In this document: positions 50,950-59,743 of the stretch, piece after piece
How positions within the stretch are numbered: position 1 is the stretch's first letter
How the letters are laid out: each line of letters starts with the position of its first letter
From: PLGF01 sp052139695
Lineage (GTDB): Bacteria > Verrucomicrobiota > Verrucomicrobiia > Limisphaerales > Palsa-1400
Length of the DNA stretch: 64,000 nt
NCBI GenBank assembly: GCA_052139695.1
Contig: JBKQWF010000316.1
Coordinates: 1 to 64,000 of the forward strand
Direction of reading: 5' to 3'
Program-made: the position numbers and the translations under genes
The notes under the pieces: generated by a model
Told to the model about the DNA's origin: nothing
Database searches by the model: none
The model's input: only the letters and a program-made list of their open reading frames with translations

Positions 50950-52788
50950 TCACTTCAGCCGTGTCCAAACTTGAGTCCCCAACTGATTGCCGACTCCAAC
51001 GATGTTCAGGGCATCGCCGTCAAGCTTGAAATCAAACTTGGAGGAATACCCGATCAGATTCATTGAGGTTGGGCTGGCATATTCGACGTGCTCGACGTAG
51101 CGGTTTCCCTTGACCGTGCAAGCGCCGCCGTGATGATGAACCACGACCCCGGTTTTTGAGTCCACAGTTATATCGCACCAGCTAGAGTCGGTTATGAATT
51201 TGAACGCATTCGGCTCACCCTCATACTTCCACGCCCCGATCAAGCCTTTACCGAGTGGCGACCGCGCAATCGAGTTGCCCTTGGCCCCGACTCGCTTCCA
51301 GACCTCGCGCCAGGGATTCTGCCCGATGCCAATGTCAGTAAGCTCGTCCCCTTCAATTTTGACCTGAAAGTGGTTGGTCCGTCCGATGCGATCCAAGGTG
51401 CTGGGATTGGCATACTTGAGCGCTTCGACGTATTCGTTTCCCTCGGACCAATAGTCTCCGCCGTGATTAAAGATGACGACGTGGTTGTCCGGGTCGGCTT
51501 GGGTTATGCACCAGTGCGAGCCGGTGAAAAACTTGTAACGCCCGCCCGAGGCAGGCGCTTTGTGGGTCTTGCCGGGTTCGCCGATTAGCACCCAGGTTCC
51601 AACCAGATCTCGGCCAAGTTGCGATGGCGCTGCCGTTTGGTTTTGGTCCGCAACGCCGGCGCTCGACAACTCGAAACTGGCCTTGCTCGCTCCGGTGGCG
51701 GGGTCTTGGGCGCGGGTATAAGTGGCGCAAACCAGCGCGGCAACTACCAGGGCGGTGACCAAGCCGCTCCCGAACCCGCAGGATCGATGATTTTTTATCA
51801 TAATTAACCTCCGCTTGATTTCTTGTTTACTGCTAACGACGCGAATGGCTCCGGGAAAAGTCGGATTTTGCGCCGAAAACTCGTCGATCAGCCGAAGCAG
51901 GACCTGTCCGTAAATCGGGCGTTCCGCCGCCACGAGGCTATTCATGACCATCTCGTCGCACACCAATTCGCCATCAGCCCGAATGCGGTGGGTCGCCAGC
52001 CAGACCAAAGGGTTAAACCAATGCAGGAATTGGACGGCCATCAAGAGAACATTCAGGCCCAAGTCGTGCCGGCGGATATGAGCCATCTCATGCAGGAAGA
52101 CCAACCGCATTTCGCCGGCGCTCAACTGGGCGGTCGCACTTTCGGGCAGCAGCAGGCAGACGCGCCTGAGTCCGAAGACGGCCGGGCTATCCAATCTTGT
52201 CATGGCGATTAGTTTGACGGGTCGGCGGACGCCCATCGTCGCGCGGGCATCCTCCGACAATTCCAGCAGGCGCGGGTCGGTAAGCGGCCGCCCGCGGGCA
52301 ATCAGGCCATTCCATCGCCAGTAACGCCAACCGGCCAGCGCGACCAGGCAAAGACATCCGCAAGCCCAAGTGATGCTGATCCATTCGAGCACTGACAGCC
52401 GCCGCACAATTGGATCGAGGCGAGGCGGGGAAGCCGCCGGTTTATGATCGAGCGATTCGCCGGGCGTAGGGCCGGACGCATTGGCGGCAAAGTGTAGGGG
52501 GCGAGCTTGTTCACCCAAGGATGTCGGCGCGGCCATGACGGATGGGGGACGCTTTGGCGAAGACCAAGGCCCAGAGAAATTTTCCAAGCTTAGCCGGCTG
52601 GAGGGAACGGACGGGAGCAGCAAGCGGATGAAAATCAGCAGGCTTAATGATTGACGCAGACGCGGTGTCAACCATCGGCCCAGGAGTTTTTGGGCCAGAA
52701 AGACAAGCGCCGCCAAGATAGCCGCGCTCAGGGAAATCTTCCAAATGCGCTCGAACGCCTGTTCGCCGAAGGTCAAAAGCGTGTTCAT
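50950..52788 (-). CDS. BlaR1-like M56 metallopeptidase sensor with duplicated C-terminal domain
   Basis: A 612-residue protein. The N-terminal part has about four membrane helices with the M56 catalytic motif HEMAH near residue 231 and the third-ligand region EELVCDE-like (DGELVCDEMVM). This is followed by a helix near 340-360. Past it the usual beta-lactam-binding domain of BlaR1 is missing. Instead two related domains of ~100 residues (LVGTWVLIGEPGKTHKAPAS and LIGAWKYEGEPNAFKFITDS) lie in the periplasm. The 4-bp overlap with a BlaI-family gene upstream marks a sensor/repressor pair in which the peptidase cleaves the repressor. The ligand is unknown. Confidence 0.87.
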   Translation of the reverse strand: MNTLLTFGEQAFERIWKISLSAAILAALVFLAQKLLGRWLTPRLRQSLSLLIFIRLLLPSVPSSRLSLENFSGPWSSPKRPPSVMAAPTSLGEQARPLHFAANASGPTPGESLDHKPAASPPRLDPIVRRLSVLEWISITWACGCLCLVALAGWRYWRWNGLIARGRPLTDPRLLELSEDARATMGVRRPVKLIAMTRLDSPAVFGLRRVCLLLPESATAQLSAGEMRLVFLHEMAHIRRHDLGLNVLLMAVQFLHWFNPLVWLATHRIRADGELVCDEMVMNSLVAAERPIYGQVLLRLIDEFSAQNPTFPGAIRVVSSKQEIKRRLIMIKNHRSCGFGSGLVTALVVAALVCATYTRAQDPATGASKASFELSSAGVADQNQTAAPSQLGRDLVGTWVLIGEPGKTHKAPASGGRYKFFTGSHWCITQADPDNHVVIFNHGGDYWSEGNEYVEALKYANPSTLDRIGRTNHFQVKIEGDELTDIGIGQNPWREVWKRVGAKGNSIARSPLGKGLIGAWKYEGEPNAFKFITDSSWCDITVDSKTGVVVHHHGGACTVKGNRYVEHVEYASPTSMNLIGYSSKFDFKLDGDALNIVGVGNQLGTQVWTRLK

Positions 52789-53186
52789 GAACGCTTGTCC
52801 TCCAGGATGCTCTTAAGTTCTTCGACTTCCTTGCGCGAGAGCTTTTGGCGCTCCAGGAAGCAGGCCAGGAAAGGCGCGATTTCGCCGTCAAAAACTCTGG
52901 CCAAAAACGACCGGCTGGCGGACAGGCGGCATTCCTGCTCGGTCACTAAAGGCTTGAAAACATATTCCCGCCCAGGTTTCTCGCTGGCGAGCGCGCCTTT
53001 CCGCACCAGCCGGGCCAGGAAAGTATGGATCGTCTTGGGTTTCCAGTCCGTCTCGCCCTTGAGTTTTTCGACGACCTCCTTGGCGGTGGCGCTTCCCAGC
53101 GACCAGAGCGCTTTCATGACCGTCCATTCAGCGTCGGAAATTCGTTGCGCCGCGGCGGGGGGGGTGGGATTTTGATGTGGCTTCAA
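52785..53186 (-). CDS. BlaI/MecI family repressor
   Basis: A 133-residue winged-helix repressor. ISDAEWTVMKALWSLGSATA (about 16-35) and KEVVEKLKGETDWKPKTIHT with FLARLVRKGAL are the signature of the BlaI/MecI DNA-binding domain, followed by the helical dimerisation tail. The start is TTG 53186, needed because the conserved domain begins about 15 residues later and no ATG is available. It overlaps the M56 gene by 4 bp. A perfect dyad lies just upstream. Confidence 0.9.
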   Translation of the reverse strand: MKPHQNPTPPAAAQRISDAEWTVMKALWSLGSATAKEVVEKLKGETDWKPKTIHTFLARLVRKGALASEKPGREYVFKPLVTEQECRLSASRSFLARVFDGEIAPFLACFLERQKLSRKEVEELKSILEDKRS

Positions 53187-53206
53187 AGCTCATATTTCTT
53201 ACGTTC

Positions 53207-53226
53207 GTAGGACGAGATTATCCTAC
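53207..53226. promoter_or_regulatory. Candidate BlaI operator
   Basis: A perfect inverted repeat GTAGGA-N8-TCCTAC lies 20 bp upstream of the BlaI-family start. BlaI-type repressors bind such dyads at their own promoters and are removed when the M56 sensor cleaves them. Seen directly; binding inferred. Confidence 0.55.
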
Positions 53227-53419
53227 AGATGAAAGATTGCAAGAAAAAAAGTGAGAGAAAAAAGGGTTTGTCGCGAAAGGCTTCACATTGTCTGTTGCGC
53301 TGAAGTTGATGAATAGAAGGACGCGATTACGGATTATGGACCCTGCGGTCGTCCTCCGCTTCTCCGATAAATAATACTTACACGTATCATTTTGTTTGCC
53401 AATTCGGCTCGGATGGGCG

Positions 53420-54604
53420 ATGGTGGCTGCGGCCAAAATTATCGAACTGATGCAGCGAGCGGATAACTGTTGTTTTGGGGTGTTTTTGCGCGGCGCCATC
53501 GTGCTGCTGATGTGCGGCTCCGCCATCACGTTGCCGGCGGCGGGCTGGCCTGTTTTTCGCGGCAATCCCGCCCTGACCGGCGTGGCGGACGGCGCTCTGC
53601 CGGCCAAACCCGCCTTGCTTTGGACTTTCAAATCGGGCGGCCCGGTCAAGTCGTCGGCCGTGATCGGCGGCGGCAAAGTGTTCATTGGCTCCAACGACGG
53701 CCAGGTTCATGCGCTGGACTTCGCTTCGGGAAATGAACTTTGGTCGTTCAAAGCCGGTTCGGCGGTGGACGCCGCGCCGCTTCTGGCCAATGGCGCCGTC
53801 TTCGCGGGCACAATCGAGGGCCTTTTCTATGCCATTGATGCCGCCAATGGGAAACAACTGTGGAAATACGCGACGGAAGGCAAAATCATGGGGTCCGCCA
53901 ATCTGGCCGGGCCGCAAGGCGGGGCCGCGCGTATTCTGGTGGGGAGTTACGATTTTAAACTTTATTGCCTGGACGCGACCAACGGCAAACCGCTCTGGAC
54001 TTACGAAACCGGCAACTACATCAACGGTTCTTGCGCGGTGGCCAACGGCCAGATTGTCTTCGGCGGATGCGACGCCATGGTCCATGTCCTTTCCGCGGAA
54101 ACCGGCGCGAAAGTCAAGGAGATTGACGCGGGCGGGTATATCGCGGCCTCAGCCGCCCTGGCCGGAAATCGCGCTTATGTGGGCCACTATGACAACGAGT
54201 TTCTGTGCGTGGACCTGGCGGAAGGAAAGGTTGTCTGGCGGTATCATGACCTCGATTTCCCGTATATGTCCTCGGCGGCGGTCACGGCGGACCGGGTGCT
54301 CTTTGGGGGAGAAGACAAAGCGCTCCATTGCGTGGACCGGGCCGACGGCAAGGGAAAATGGAAGTTTGCCACCCGCGGCAAAATCATGAGTTCCCCGGTC
54401 GTGGCGGGTTCCAAGGTCGTATTCGGCTCAGACGACGGCCGCCTCTACATGGTCTCCTTGGAAGAGGGGAAACAACTTTGGTCCTACGAAATCGGCCAGG
54501 CTGTGGCCAGCTCACCGGCCGTGGCCGGCGAAAAAATAGTGATAGGTTCGGATGACGGCAGCGTCTATTGCTTCGGCCAAAAAAATGGCGTGACCGGTTT
54601 ATGA
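53420..54604 (+). CDS. Exported PQQ-like beta-propeller repeat protein
   Basis: A 394-residue protein with about seven WD-like PQQ repeats (FIGSNDGQVHALDFASGNEL, VFAGTIEGLFYAIDAANGKQ, ILVGSYDFKLYCLDATNGKP and so on), forming a beta-propeller. The N-terminal signal/anchor segment (AIVLLMCGSAITLPAAGW) directs export. The ATG at 53420 is one of two reasonable starts (53450 is the other). Catalytic PQQ ligands are not evident, so it is likely structural or binding, in the manner of BamB. A radical SAM gene follows after 22 bp and may share the transcript. Confidence 0.85.
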   Translation: MVAAAKIIELMQRADNCCFGVFLRGAIVLLMCGSAITLPAAGWPVFRGNPALTGVADGALPAKPALLWTFKSGGPVKSSAVIGGGKVFIGSNDGQVHALDFASGNELWSFKAGSAVDAAPLLANGAVFAGTIEGLFYAIDAANGKQLWKYATEGKIMGSANLAGPQGGAARILVGSYDFKLYCLDATNGKPLWTYETGNYINGSCAVANGQIVFGGCDAMVHVLSAETGAKVKEIDAGGYIAASAALAGNRAYVGHYDNEFLCVDLAEGKVVWRYHDLDFPYMSSAAVTADRVLFGGEDKALHCVDRADGKGKWKFATRGKIMSSPVVAGSKVVFGSDDGRLYMVSLEEGKQLWSYEIGQAVASSPAVAGEKIVIGSDDGSVYCFGQKNGVTGL

Positions 54605-54626
54605 ATGACTTTTATTCGGTGCTCTT

Positions 54627-55970
54627 ATGACGACGACTGTGCCCACAATGACCCCTCCCGCTCCCCCCCTCGAGAAGCAAACGACGGCGGGAAATTACTT
54701 TGTTTCCAACTATCCGCCGTTTTCCTTTTGGAAGCCGGAGAAAGCGTCGGAGGCGCGCGCCGCCTTGGGAAGGCCGCCCGCGCCCGGCACACCGCTAGGC
54801 GTTTATCTCCACATTCCCTTCTGCCGCAAGCGCTGCCATTTTTGCTATTTCAAAGTTTATACGGACAAGGATTCGGCGGCGATTCGGGGCTATATCGACG
54901 CGGCCTTGCGCGAGCTTTCTCTCTATGCCGGGCAGCCAGTGATCGGGGGACGCAAGGCGAACTTCGTCTATTTTGGCGGCGGCACTCCCTCCTATTTGTC
55001 GGTGGACCAACTGAAGCATCTCACCGATGGGATGAAAGAGATGATTTCGTGGGAGGAAGCCGAGGAAGTGACCTTTGAATGCGAGCCGGGCACCTTAACC
55101 AGCCATAAGCTCAAGGCCATTCGCGAATTGGGCGTCACCCGGCTCAGCCTCGGCGTGGAAAACTTTGACGATCATATTCTCGAAATCAACGGCCGCGCCC
55201 ATCAGAGCAAGGAAATCGCGCGGGCTTACGCGTCCGCGCGGGAACTGGAGTTCCCGCAGATCAATATCGATCTCATTGCCGGGATGGTGGAGGAGACGGA
55301 AAGCAACTGGCGGGAATGTGTGCGCAAAGTCATTGAGATGTCGCCCGACAGCGTGACCATTTACCAGATGGAGGTGCCGTACAACACCACGATTTACAAG
55401 GAAATGAAGGCGGCGGGAAAGCTGGTGGCGCCGGTGGCCGGGTGGGAAACCAAGCGCGCCTGGGTGGGAGAGGCCTTCGCCGAATTGGAAAAGGCCGGAT
55501 ACACTGTCGGGAGCGCCTATACCGCTGTCAAAAATAAGGAAAAAACCCGTTTCCTCTACCGCGACCGGCTCTGGGCCGGGGCCGATCTGGTTGGCTTGGG
55601 CGTGGCCTCCTTCGGCCATTTGCAAGGGACCCATTACCAGAATGAACACGATTTCGAGCCTTACATGAACGCCATCCGCGCCGGGCAATGGCCCATCCGC
55701 CGCGCCCTGACGCCGACCGCGGATGAACGGCTCATCCGCGAATTCATTCTACAGCTCAAGCTGGGGCGGACGCGCTGCGATTATTTTCAGGAAAAATTCG
55801 GGGTCGATGTGCGGCAGCGTTTCGCCGAGCCGCTGCGCTTTTTGCGGGACGCCGGTTTCGGGGAGGTGAACGAGGGAGAGGTGCGGCTCAACCGGGAGGG
55901 ATTGCTGCAGGTGGACCGATTGCTCCACGAGTTTTTCCTGCCTGAACACAAGAATGCGAGGTATGCATGA
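54627..55970 (+). CDS. HemN/HemW-like radical SAM enzyme
   Basis: A 447-residue radical SAM protein of the coproporphyrinogen-oxidase-like type. The cluster motif CX3CX2C is at C66, C70 and C73 (FCRKRCHFCYF), with the family's YLHIPFC before it and the glycine-rich NFVYFGGGTPSYL (about 112-124). The HemN C-terminal domain follows (RLIREFILQLKLGRT). The role need not be haem synthesis. The gene lies in an operon with a chorismate-lyase-like protein (4-bp ATGA overlap) and a halogenase-like flavoenzyme, which suggests a biosynthetic pathway. Confidence 0.9.
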   Translation: MTTTVPTMTPPAPPLEKQTTAGNYFVSNYPPFSFWKPEKASEARAALGRPPAPGTPLGVYLHIPFCRKRCHFCYFKVYTDKDSAAIRGYIDAALRELSLYAGQPVIGGRKANFVYFGGGTPSYLSVDQLKHLTDGMKEMISWEEAEEVTFECEPGTLTSHKLKAIRELGVTRLSLGVENFDDHILEINGRAHQSKEIARAYASARELEFPQINIDLIAGMVEETESNWRECVRKVIEMSPDSVTIYQMEVPYNTTIYKEMKAAGKLVAPVAGWETKRAWVGEAFAELEKAGYTVGSAYTAVKNKEKTRFLYRDRLWAGADLVGLGVASFGHLQGTHYQNEHDFEPYMNAIRAGQWPIRRALTPTADERLIREFILQLKLGRTRCDYFQEKFGVDVRQRFAEPLRFLRDAGFGEVNEGEVRLNREGLLQVDRLLHEFFLPEHKNARYA

Positions 55971-56542
55971 AAACGAACGTCGAAATCTGCCGTGGACCGG
56001 CGCTGGAAGCGCCTTTGCCTGATCTCTCTCCGCTCGAGGAGATTTATGCGGCACGCGGGGAGCCGCTGCCATCCGTCCGCGGGGTGACGCCGGAGGAGAT
56101 GCCGGAGCCGGCCCGCACGCTTCTGGTTCATGAGAGCGACATGACCTCGACGCTGGAGAGTTTTTACCACGACAAATTGCGCGTCCGGGTTCTGGGGAGC
56201 CGCACCGTGGGCCACGAATACTTTCGCGGAGTCGCGCTAAACTTGGAAGGCAATGGCCGTCCCGTAGAGTTTGGCGCGACCAAAGTGAATCTGAATCTCC
56301 TTCCCGCCGAGGCGCAGCGTGAGATTTTGCTCGAGGCGCAGCCATTGGGACGGATTCTGGCGATTTTCGGCATCCATTTTTCCAGTTGCCCGGCGGGCTA
56401 TTTGCGCGTGTTAGCGGATGAATTCATCAGCCGCACCCTGGTTTTGGACGGCCCCCATGCGCTTTACGGCCGTCGCAATACGCTGTGGGACGCCTGGGAC
56501 CGCCCCCTGGCGGAGATTGTTGAAATACTTCCCCCCAAATAA
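55967..56542 (+). CDS. Chorismate-lyase-like (UbiC/DUF98 fold) protein
   Basis: A 191-residue protein. LLVHESDMTSTLESFYHDKL (about 52-71) and EAQPLGRILAIFGI with LYGRRNTLWDAWDRPLAEIV toward the C-terminus resemble the chorismate lyase fold (in UbiC the similar LWGRR...ELFLP contains the catalytic Glu). Whether the catalytic Glu is conserved is uncertain by one position. If active it would make a hydroxybenzoate from chorismate. Start overlaps the radical SAM stop (ATGA) and the next gene begins 2 bp after. Confidence 0.75.
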   Translation: MKTNVEICRGPALEAPLPDLSPLEEIYAARGEPLPSVRGVTPEEMPEPARTLLVHESDMTSTLESFYHDKLRVRVLGSRTVGHEYFRGVALNLEGNGRPVEFGATKVNLNLLPAEAQREILLEAQPLGRILAIFGIHFSSCPAGYLRVLADEFISRTLVLDGPHALYGRRNTLWDAWDRPLAEIVEILPPK

Positions 56543-56544
56543 AT

Positions 56545-57837
56545 ATGAGTGACGAGCAAACCTATGACGCCCTAGTCATCGGCGCCGGCCCGGCGGGTTG
56601 CGCCGCCGCCGCCATCCTCGCCGAATACGGCCATCGGGTGCTGATTCTGGAGCGGGAGAAGTTTCCCCGTTACCACATCGGCGAATCCCTGCTGCCCTTT
56701 ACCTTCCAGCCCTTGCAACGGCTCGGTTTGATTGACAAAATGCGCCATTCGGCGTTTGTCAAAAAATACAGCGTCCAATTTGTCTCCCCCTCGGGCCGGG
56801 CCAGCCAGCCGTTTTATTTCTTCAACCGCTACGACCGTGACACCATCGCCCAGACCTGGCAGATCCTGCGCTCGGAGTTCGATCAAATGCTTCTGGACAA
56901 CGCCCGCGCCAAAGGCGCCCAGGTGTTGGAGCAGACCATCGTGACGGAGCTGCTTAAGGAGGGACCGTGTGTCGTGGGCGTGCGCGCCCGCCGCGCAAGC
57001 GGTCCGCCCGCCGAATACCGCGCGCCGATTACCCTGGATTGCTCAGGCAAGGAAGCTTTTTGCGCCGTGCGCCAGCAGTGGCGCATGAAAGATCCCCTCC
57101 TCAATAAAATCGCCGTCTGGACGTATTACGAGGGCGCCAAGCGCGATGAAGGGATCGACGGCGGCGCCACGACTGTGGCCTACGTGCCGGAAAAAGGCTG
57201 GTTCTGGTACATTCCCCAGCACAACGACCGCATCAGCGTGGGCGTGGTGGCGGAAGGCAAATATTTGACACGAGACGGCGTGAAGCAGCCGGAAGCCATT
57301 TTTCAGCGCGAAGTGGGCCAGAACCAATGGATTGCCCAGCATCTGGCGGTGGGGCGCCAGGCGGGGCCGTATTATTTGACAAGCGAATACACCCATCATT
57401 CCCGGCACTGCGGCACGGATGGCCTTCTGCTGGCGGGGGACGCCTTCGCCTTCCTGGACCCCGTCTTCTCTTCCGGCGTCATGCTCGCTCTCAAAAGCGG
57501 GACGCAGGCCGGAGAAGAGGTGCATAAAGCCATCGTGGAGCGTGATTTTTCCGCCAAACGTTTCACCGCATACGCCGCCTTTCTTCGCGAAGGCGTCGAA
57601 AACATGCGCCGGCTGGTTTATGCCTTTTACAACCCGAAATTCAGCTTCCGCGCCTTGACCAACAAATATCCCGAGGCCGTCGGTTCGGTGACGGACTGCC
57701 TGAGCGGCGATGTCAACAAAGACTTCTCAGTCCTGTGGCGGCAAATTGAAGAATTCGTGCCGTTGCCGGAACCGCTGCCGGTGGGCCAGCCTTTGACAGT
57801 CGCGGCGCAGACGTCCGTAGTATCGGACGTGAACTGA
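56545..57837 (+). CDS. FAD-dependent oxidoreductase of the halogenase-like family
   Basis: A 430-residue flavoenzyme. The N-terminal FAD motif is VIGAGPAGCAAAAILAEYGH (about 11-30), then HIGESLLPF, a lysine in FVKKYSVQFVSPSGR (a position where flavin halogenases keep the catalytic Lys), and GWFWYIPQ (about 214-221), the GWxWxIP motif that distinguishes halogenases from plain monooxygenases. The last part has GDAFAFLDPVFSSGVMLAL, which closes the FAD site. The motif set fits a flavin-dependent halogenase or close relative; non-halogenating family members also carry it. Third gene of the rSAM/UbiC-like operon. Confidence 0.85.
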   Translation: MSDEQTYDALVIGAGPAGCAAAAILAEYGHRVLILEREKFPRYHIGESLLPFTFQPLQRLGLIDKMRHSAFVKKYSVQFVSPSGRASQPFYFFNRYDRDTIAQTWQILRSEFDQMLLDNARAKGAQVLEQTIVTELLKEGPCVVGVRARRASGPPAEYRAPITLDCSGKEAFCAVRQQWRMKDPLLNKIAVWTYYEGAKRDEGIDGGATTVAYVPEKGWFWYIPQHNDRISVGVVAEGKYLTRDGVKQPEAIFQREVGQNQWIAQHLAVGRQAGPYYLTSEYTHHSRHCGTDGLLLAGDAFAFLDPVFSSGVMLALKSGTQAGEEVHKAIVERDFSAKRFTAYAAFLREGVENMRRLVYAFYNPKFSFRALTNKYPEAVGSVTDCLSGDVNKDFSVLWRQIEEFVPLPEPLPVGQPLTVAAQTSVVSDVN

Positions 57838-57850
57838 ACCTCTTCCGGCT

Positions 57851-58447
57851 CTAGCGGCGCCAGCGGCCGCCATAGCGGACCCAGCCGGACGGACCGCGGT
57901 GCCAGTAACCGCCTACCCAGACTGCTCCCGGGTAGGGGGGCCAGAGCCAATAACCGCCTGACCAATACCACCCGTTGTTCCAGACCCATTCGCCATTGAC
58001 CCAGACGTAACCAGGCGCCGGCGCGGGGGGCGGCGCTTGGGCGGCGGCGGGTGGCGGAGGCGGGGCCACTGGGGCGGACGCAGGAGGGGCGGAGGAGATC
58101 TCGCTCTGCGTGCTGATCATGCAATCCAGGACCTTTTGCGGCACGCCGGAACTGTGCAAATCCAGGACATCATTGGCGCTCAGGTGGAAGATCGTATGGG
58201 AATCCCTGATCTTGGCGACGATGGTGTCCTCAGCGATGCCCGCTTTGCTCATGGCCTTAACGTCGGCCACTGTCAGCGGTGCGTTTTGTTGTTGGCGGGC
58301 GTAAGTGTCTGGATTTTGTTGTTGCAAGGCCGCCTCCCTTTGAGGCTGCGAGGTGCTGCAACCCGCCAGAAGCGCGGGTGCCAGTGCCGCCGCCCAGAAA
58401 AGCGTCTTCACCTTCACCTTGGTTATCGATAGAGCATTCATTCTCAT
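57851..58447 (-). CDS. Lipoprotein with Pro-rich linker and Trp/Gly-rich C-terminus
   Basis: A 198-residue exported lipoprotein. ATG 58447 is chosen because it begins directly before the signal (VKTLFWAAALAPALLAGC, lipobox LLAGC). A helical region of about 60 residues (LTVADVKAMSKAGIAEDTIV, FHLSANDVLDLHSSGVPQKV) precedes a Pro/Ala linker and a C-terminus of repeated Tyr-Trp-Gly motifs (YVWVNGEWVWNNGWYW). Such C-termini are seen in many Gram-negative lipoproteins and are not assigned. Convergent with the halogenase-like gene. Confidence 0.75.
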   Translation of the reverse strand: MRMNALSITKVKVKTLFWAAALAPALLAGCSTSQPQREAALQQQNPDTYARQQQNAPLTVADVKAMSKAGIAEDTIVAKIRDSHTIFHLSANDVLDLHSSGVPQKVLDCMISTQSEISSAPPASAPVAPPPPPAAAQAPPPAPAPGYVWVNGEWVWNNGWYWSGGYWLWPPYPGAVWVGGYWHRGPSGWVRYGGRWRR

Positions 58448-58719
58448 AACCGAATAAACCTCAACTTTTTCACTTTTCAATAGGCTAAAGAACGTGCAGA
58501 TTCCTGCGCGCCCCATAACCTTCTACGGGATTGACGCGAAAGTGTCGCGCTGGTTCAATTTTTGCGCGAGGAAAACGGCATGGGGACATTTGCTGAAAGT
58601 GGGCGTGCGGGCGCTTTTCTTTGAAAAAAGTTGTGGCATATTGTGGTTTGTCTGCTACAGTCCCGCACCCCGGTAAATCGGGTCCGATACGACAGAATAA
58701 TATTGTGAATAACGAGCCA

Positions 58720-59286
58720 ATGAAAAAGAACGCCGCAACGTCGCCACGTCCCAAGAAGACGGGGCCCGCCACGGCCGCATCCATCCTCGGTGAGACCGTC
58801 GCGCCTGTTACTTCCAACGGCAAGGCCAAGATTAAACCGCAATGGGCCAAATATCACCGTCATTTGCTGGAATTGCGGGAGCGCCTGGTCAGCCAAATGA
58901 GCGGTTTGGCCAAGGAGTCAGCCGAGGAACTGGCCAGTTACAGCCTGCACATGGCCGATTCCGGCACGGATAATTTTGACCGCGACTTCGCTTTGAGCCT
59001 GCTTTCCTCCGATCAGGATGCGATTTACGAAATTGAAGAAGCCCTCAAACGAATCGAGAAGGGCACTTACGGGATTTGTGAATTGACCGGCAAACCGATC
59101 CCGCTTCCGCGGCTCGACGCCATCCCCTGGACGCGTTTCACCGTGGAAGCACAAAGCCAATTGGAACGGGATGGAGCGTTGCGCCAGCGGCGCTTGGGCC
59201 AATTGGGCACGGTTGATACCACTGGCGGCGTCGAAGCCGACGAGGAGGATGAAGTGGAGGAGAAGCCGGCCAAGGAGAAAGAATAA
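58720..59286 (+). CDS. DksA/TraR-like protein lacking the zinc cysteines
   Basis: A 188-residue protein. After a Lys/Pro-rich N-terminus comes a DksA-type coiled coil (about 45-100), with DFALSLLSSDQDAIYEIEEA, and a C-terminal globule GTYGICELTGKPIPLPRLDA with IPWTRFTVEAQ. In most homologues this globule has CxxC...CxxC, whereas here only the first Cys is left. DksA acts with ppGpp in the RNA polymerase secondary channel. An acidic tail (EADEEDEVEEKPAKEKE) follows. rpmG begins 1 bp after the stop. The start is ATG 58720; GTG 58705 is possible. Confidence 0.85.
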   Translation: MKKNAATSPRPKKTGPATAASILGETVAPVTSNGKAKIKPQWAKYHRHLLELRERLVSQMSGLAKESAEELASYSLHMADSGTDNFDRDFALSLLSSDQDAIYEIEEALKRIEKGTYGICELTGKPIPLPRLDAIPWTRFTVEAQSQLERDGALRQRRLGQLGTVDTTGGVEADEEDEVEEKPAKEKE

Positions 59287-59287
59287 A

Positions 59288-59455
59288 ATGCCACGCGAAA
59301 TTATCACCATCGAATGCACGGAAGCGCGCAAGGAAGGCAAGTCGCCTTCACGTTACATCACCACACGCAACAAAAAAACCAAGACGGAGAAATTGGAAAT
59401 AAAAAAATATAATCCCGCCCTGCGCCGCCGTACGGTGCATCGTGAGATTAAATAG
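59288..59455 (+). CDS. rpmG: 50S ribosomal protein L33
   Basis: A 55-residue ribosomal protein. The sequence MPREIITIECTEARKEGKSP and YITTRNKKTKTEKLEIKKYN with the ending RRTVHREIK is typical of bacterial L33. It is the cysteine-free form. The gene starts 1 bp after the dksA-like stop and is followed within 4 bp by rpsR. Confidence 0.95.
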   Translation: MPREIITIECTEARKEGKSPSRYITTRNKKTKTEKLEIKKYNPALRRRTVHREIK

Positions 59456-59459
59456 CCTT

Positions 59460-59726
59460 ATGCCTCGTAAAACACACCCCGAAAAACCAGTCGGCCGCGG
59501 CGGGCGCGGCAAGGCGGGAACAACCGAAGTCCGAACCCCCCGCCCCAAGCCTAAAATCGATTTTACGTTTGACGCCCTGGAATACAAGAACGTTACTCTG
59601 CTCAAGCAATTTGTCACCGACCAGGGCCGCATCCTGCCGCGCAAATATACCGGGCTGCCCGCGCATTATCAGCGGCAACTCAACCGCTCGATCAAGCGCG
59701 CGCGCCAGATGTTGCTGATGAAGTGA
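59460..59726 (+). CDS. rpsR: 30S ribosomal protein S18
   Basis: An 88-residue ribosomal protein. The core FTFDALEYKNVTLLKQFVTD with GRILPRKYTGLPAHYQRQLN and the KRARQMLL end are diagnostic. A ~35-residue basic N-terminal extension (RKTHPEKPVGRGGRGKAGTT) precedes it, longer than usual. ATG 59460 is preferred to GTG 59442, which overlaps rpmG. Confidence 0.95.
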   Translation: MPRKTHPEKPVGRGGRGKAGTTEVRTPRPKPKIDFTFDALEYKNVTLLKQFVTDQGRILPRKYTGLPAHYQRQLNRSIKRARQMLLMK

Positions 59727-59743
59727 CTCGTTCCGAGTCTTTA
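59725..59743 (+). terminator. Weak hairpin after rpsR
   Basis: GACTCG-TTC-CGAGTC (59725-59739) is followed by TTTA. The stem is only 6 bp and there is only a short T run, so it may be a weak or bidirectional terminator between the convergent rpsR and HDOD genes. Confidence 0.35.

Noticed and set aside
54627..55970. Annotation as hemN/hemW proper
   Set aside because: The radical SAM fold is shared but the genomic context is a UbiC-like/flavoenzyme operon, so the haem role is not supported.
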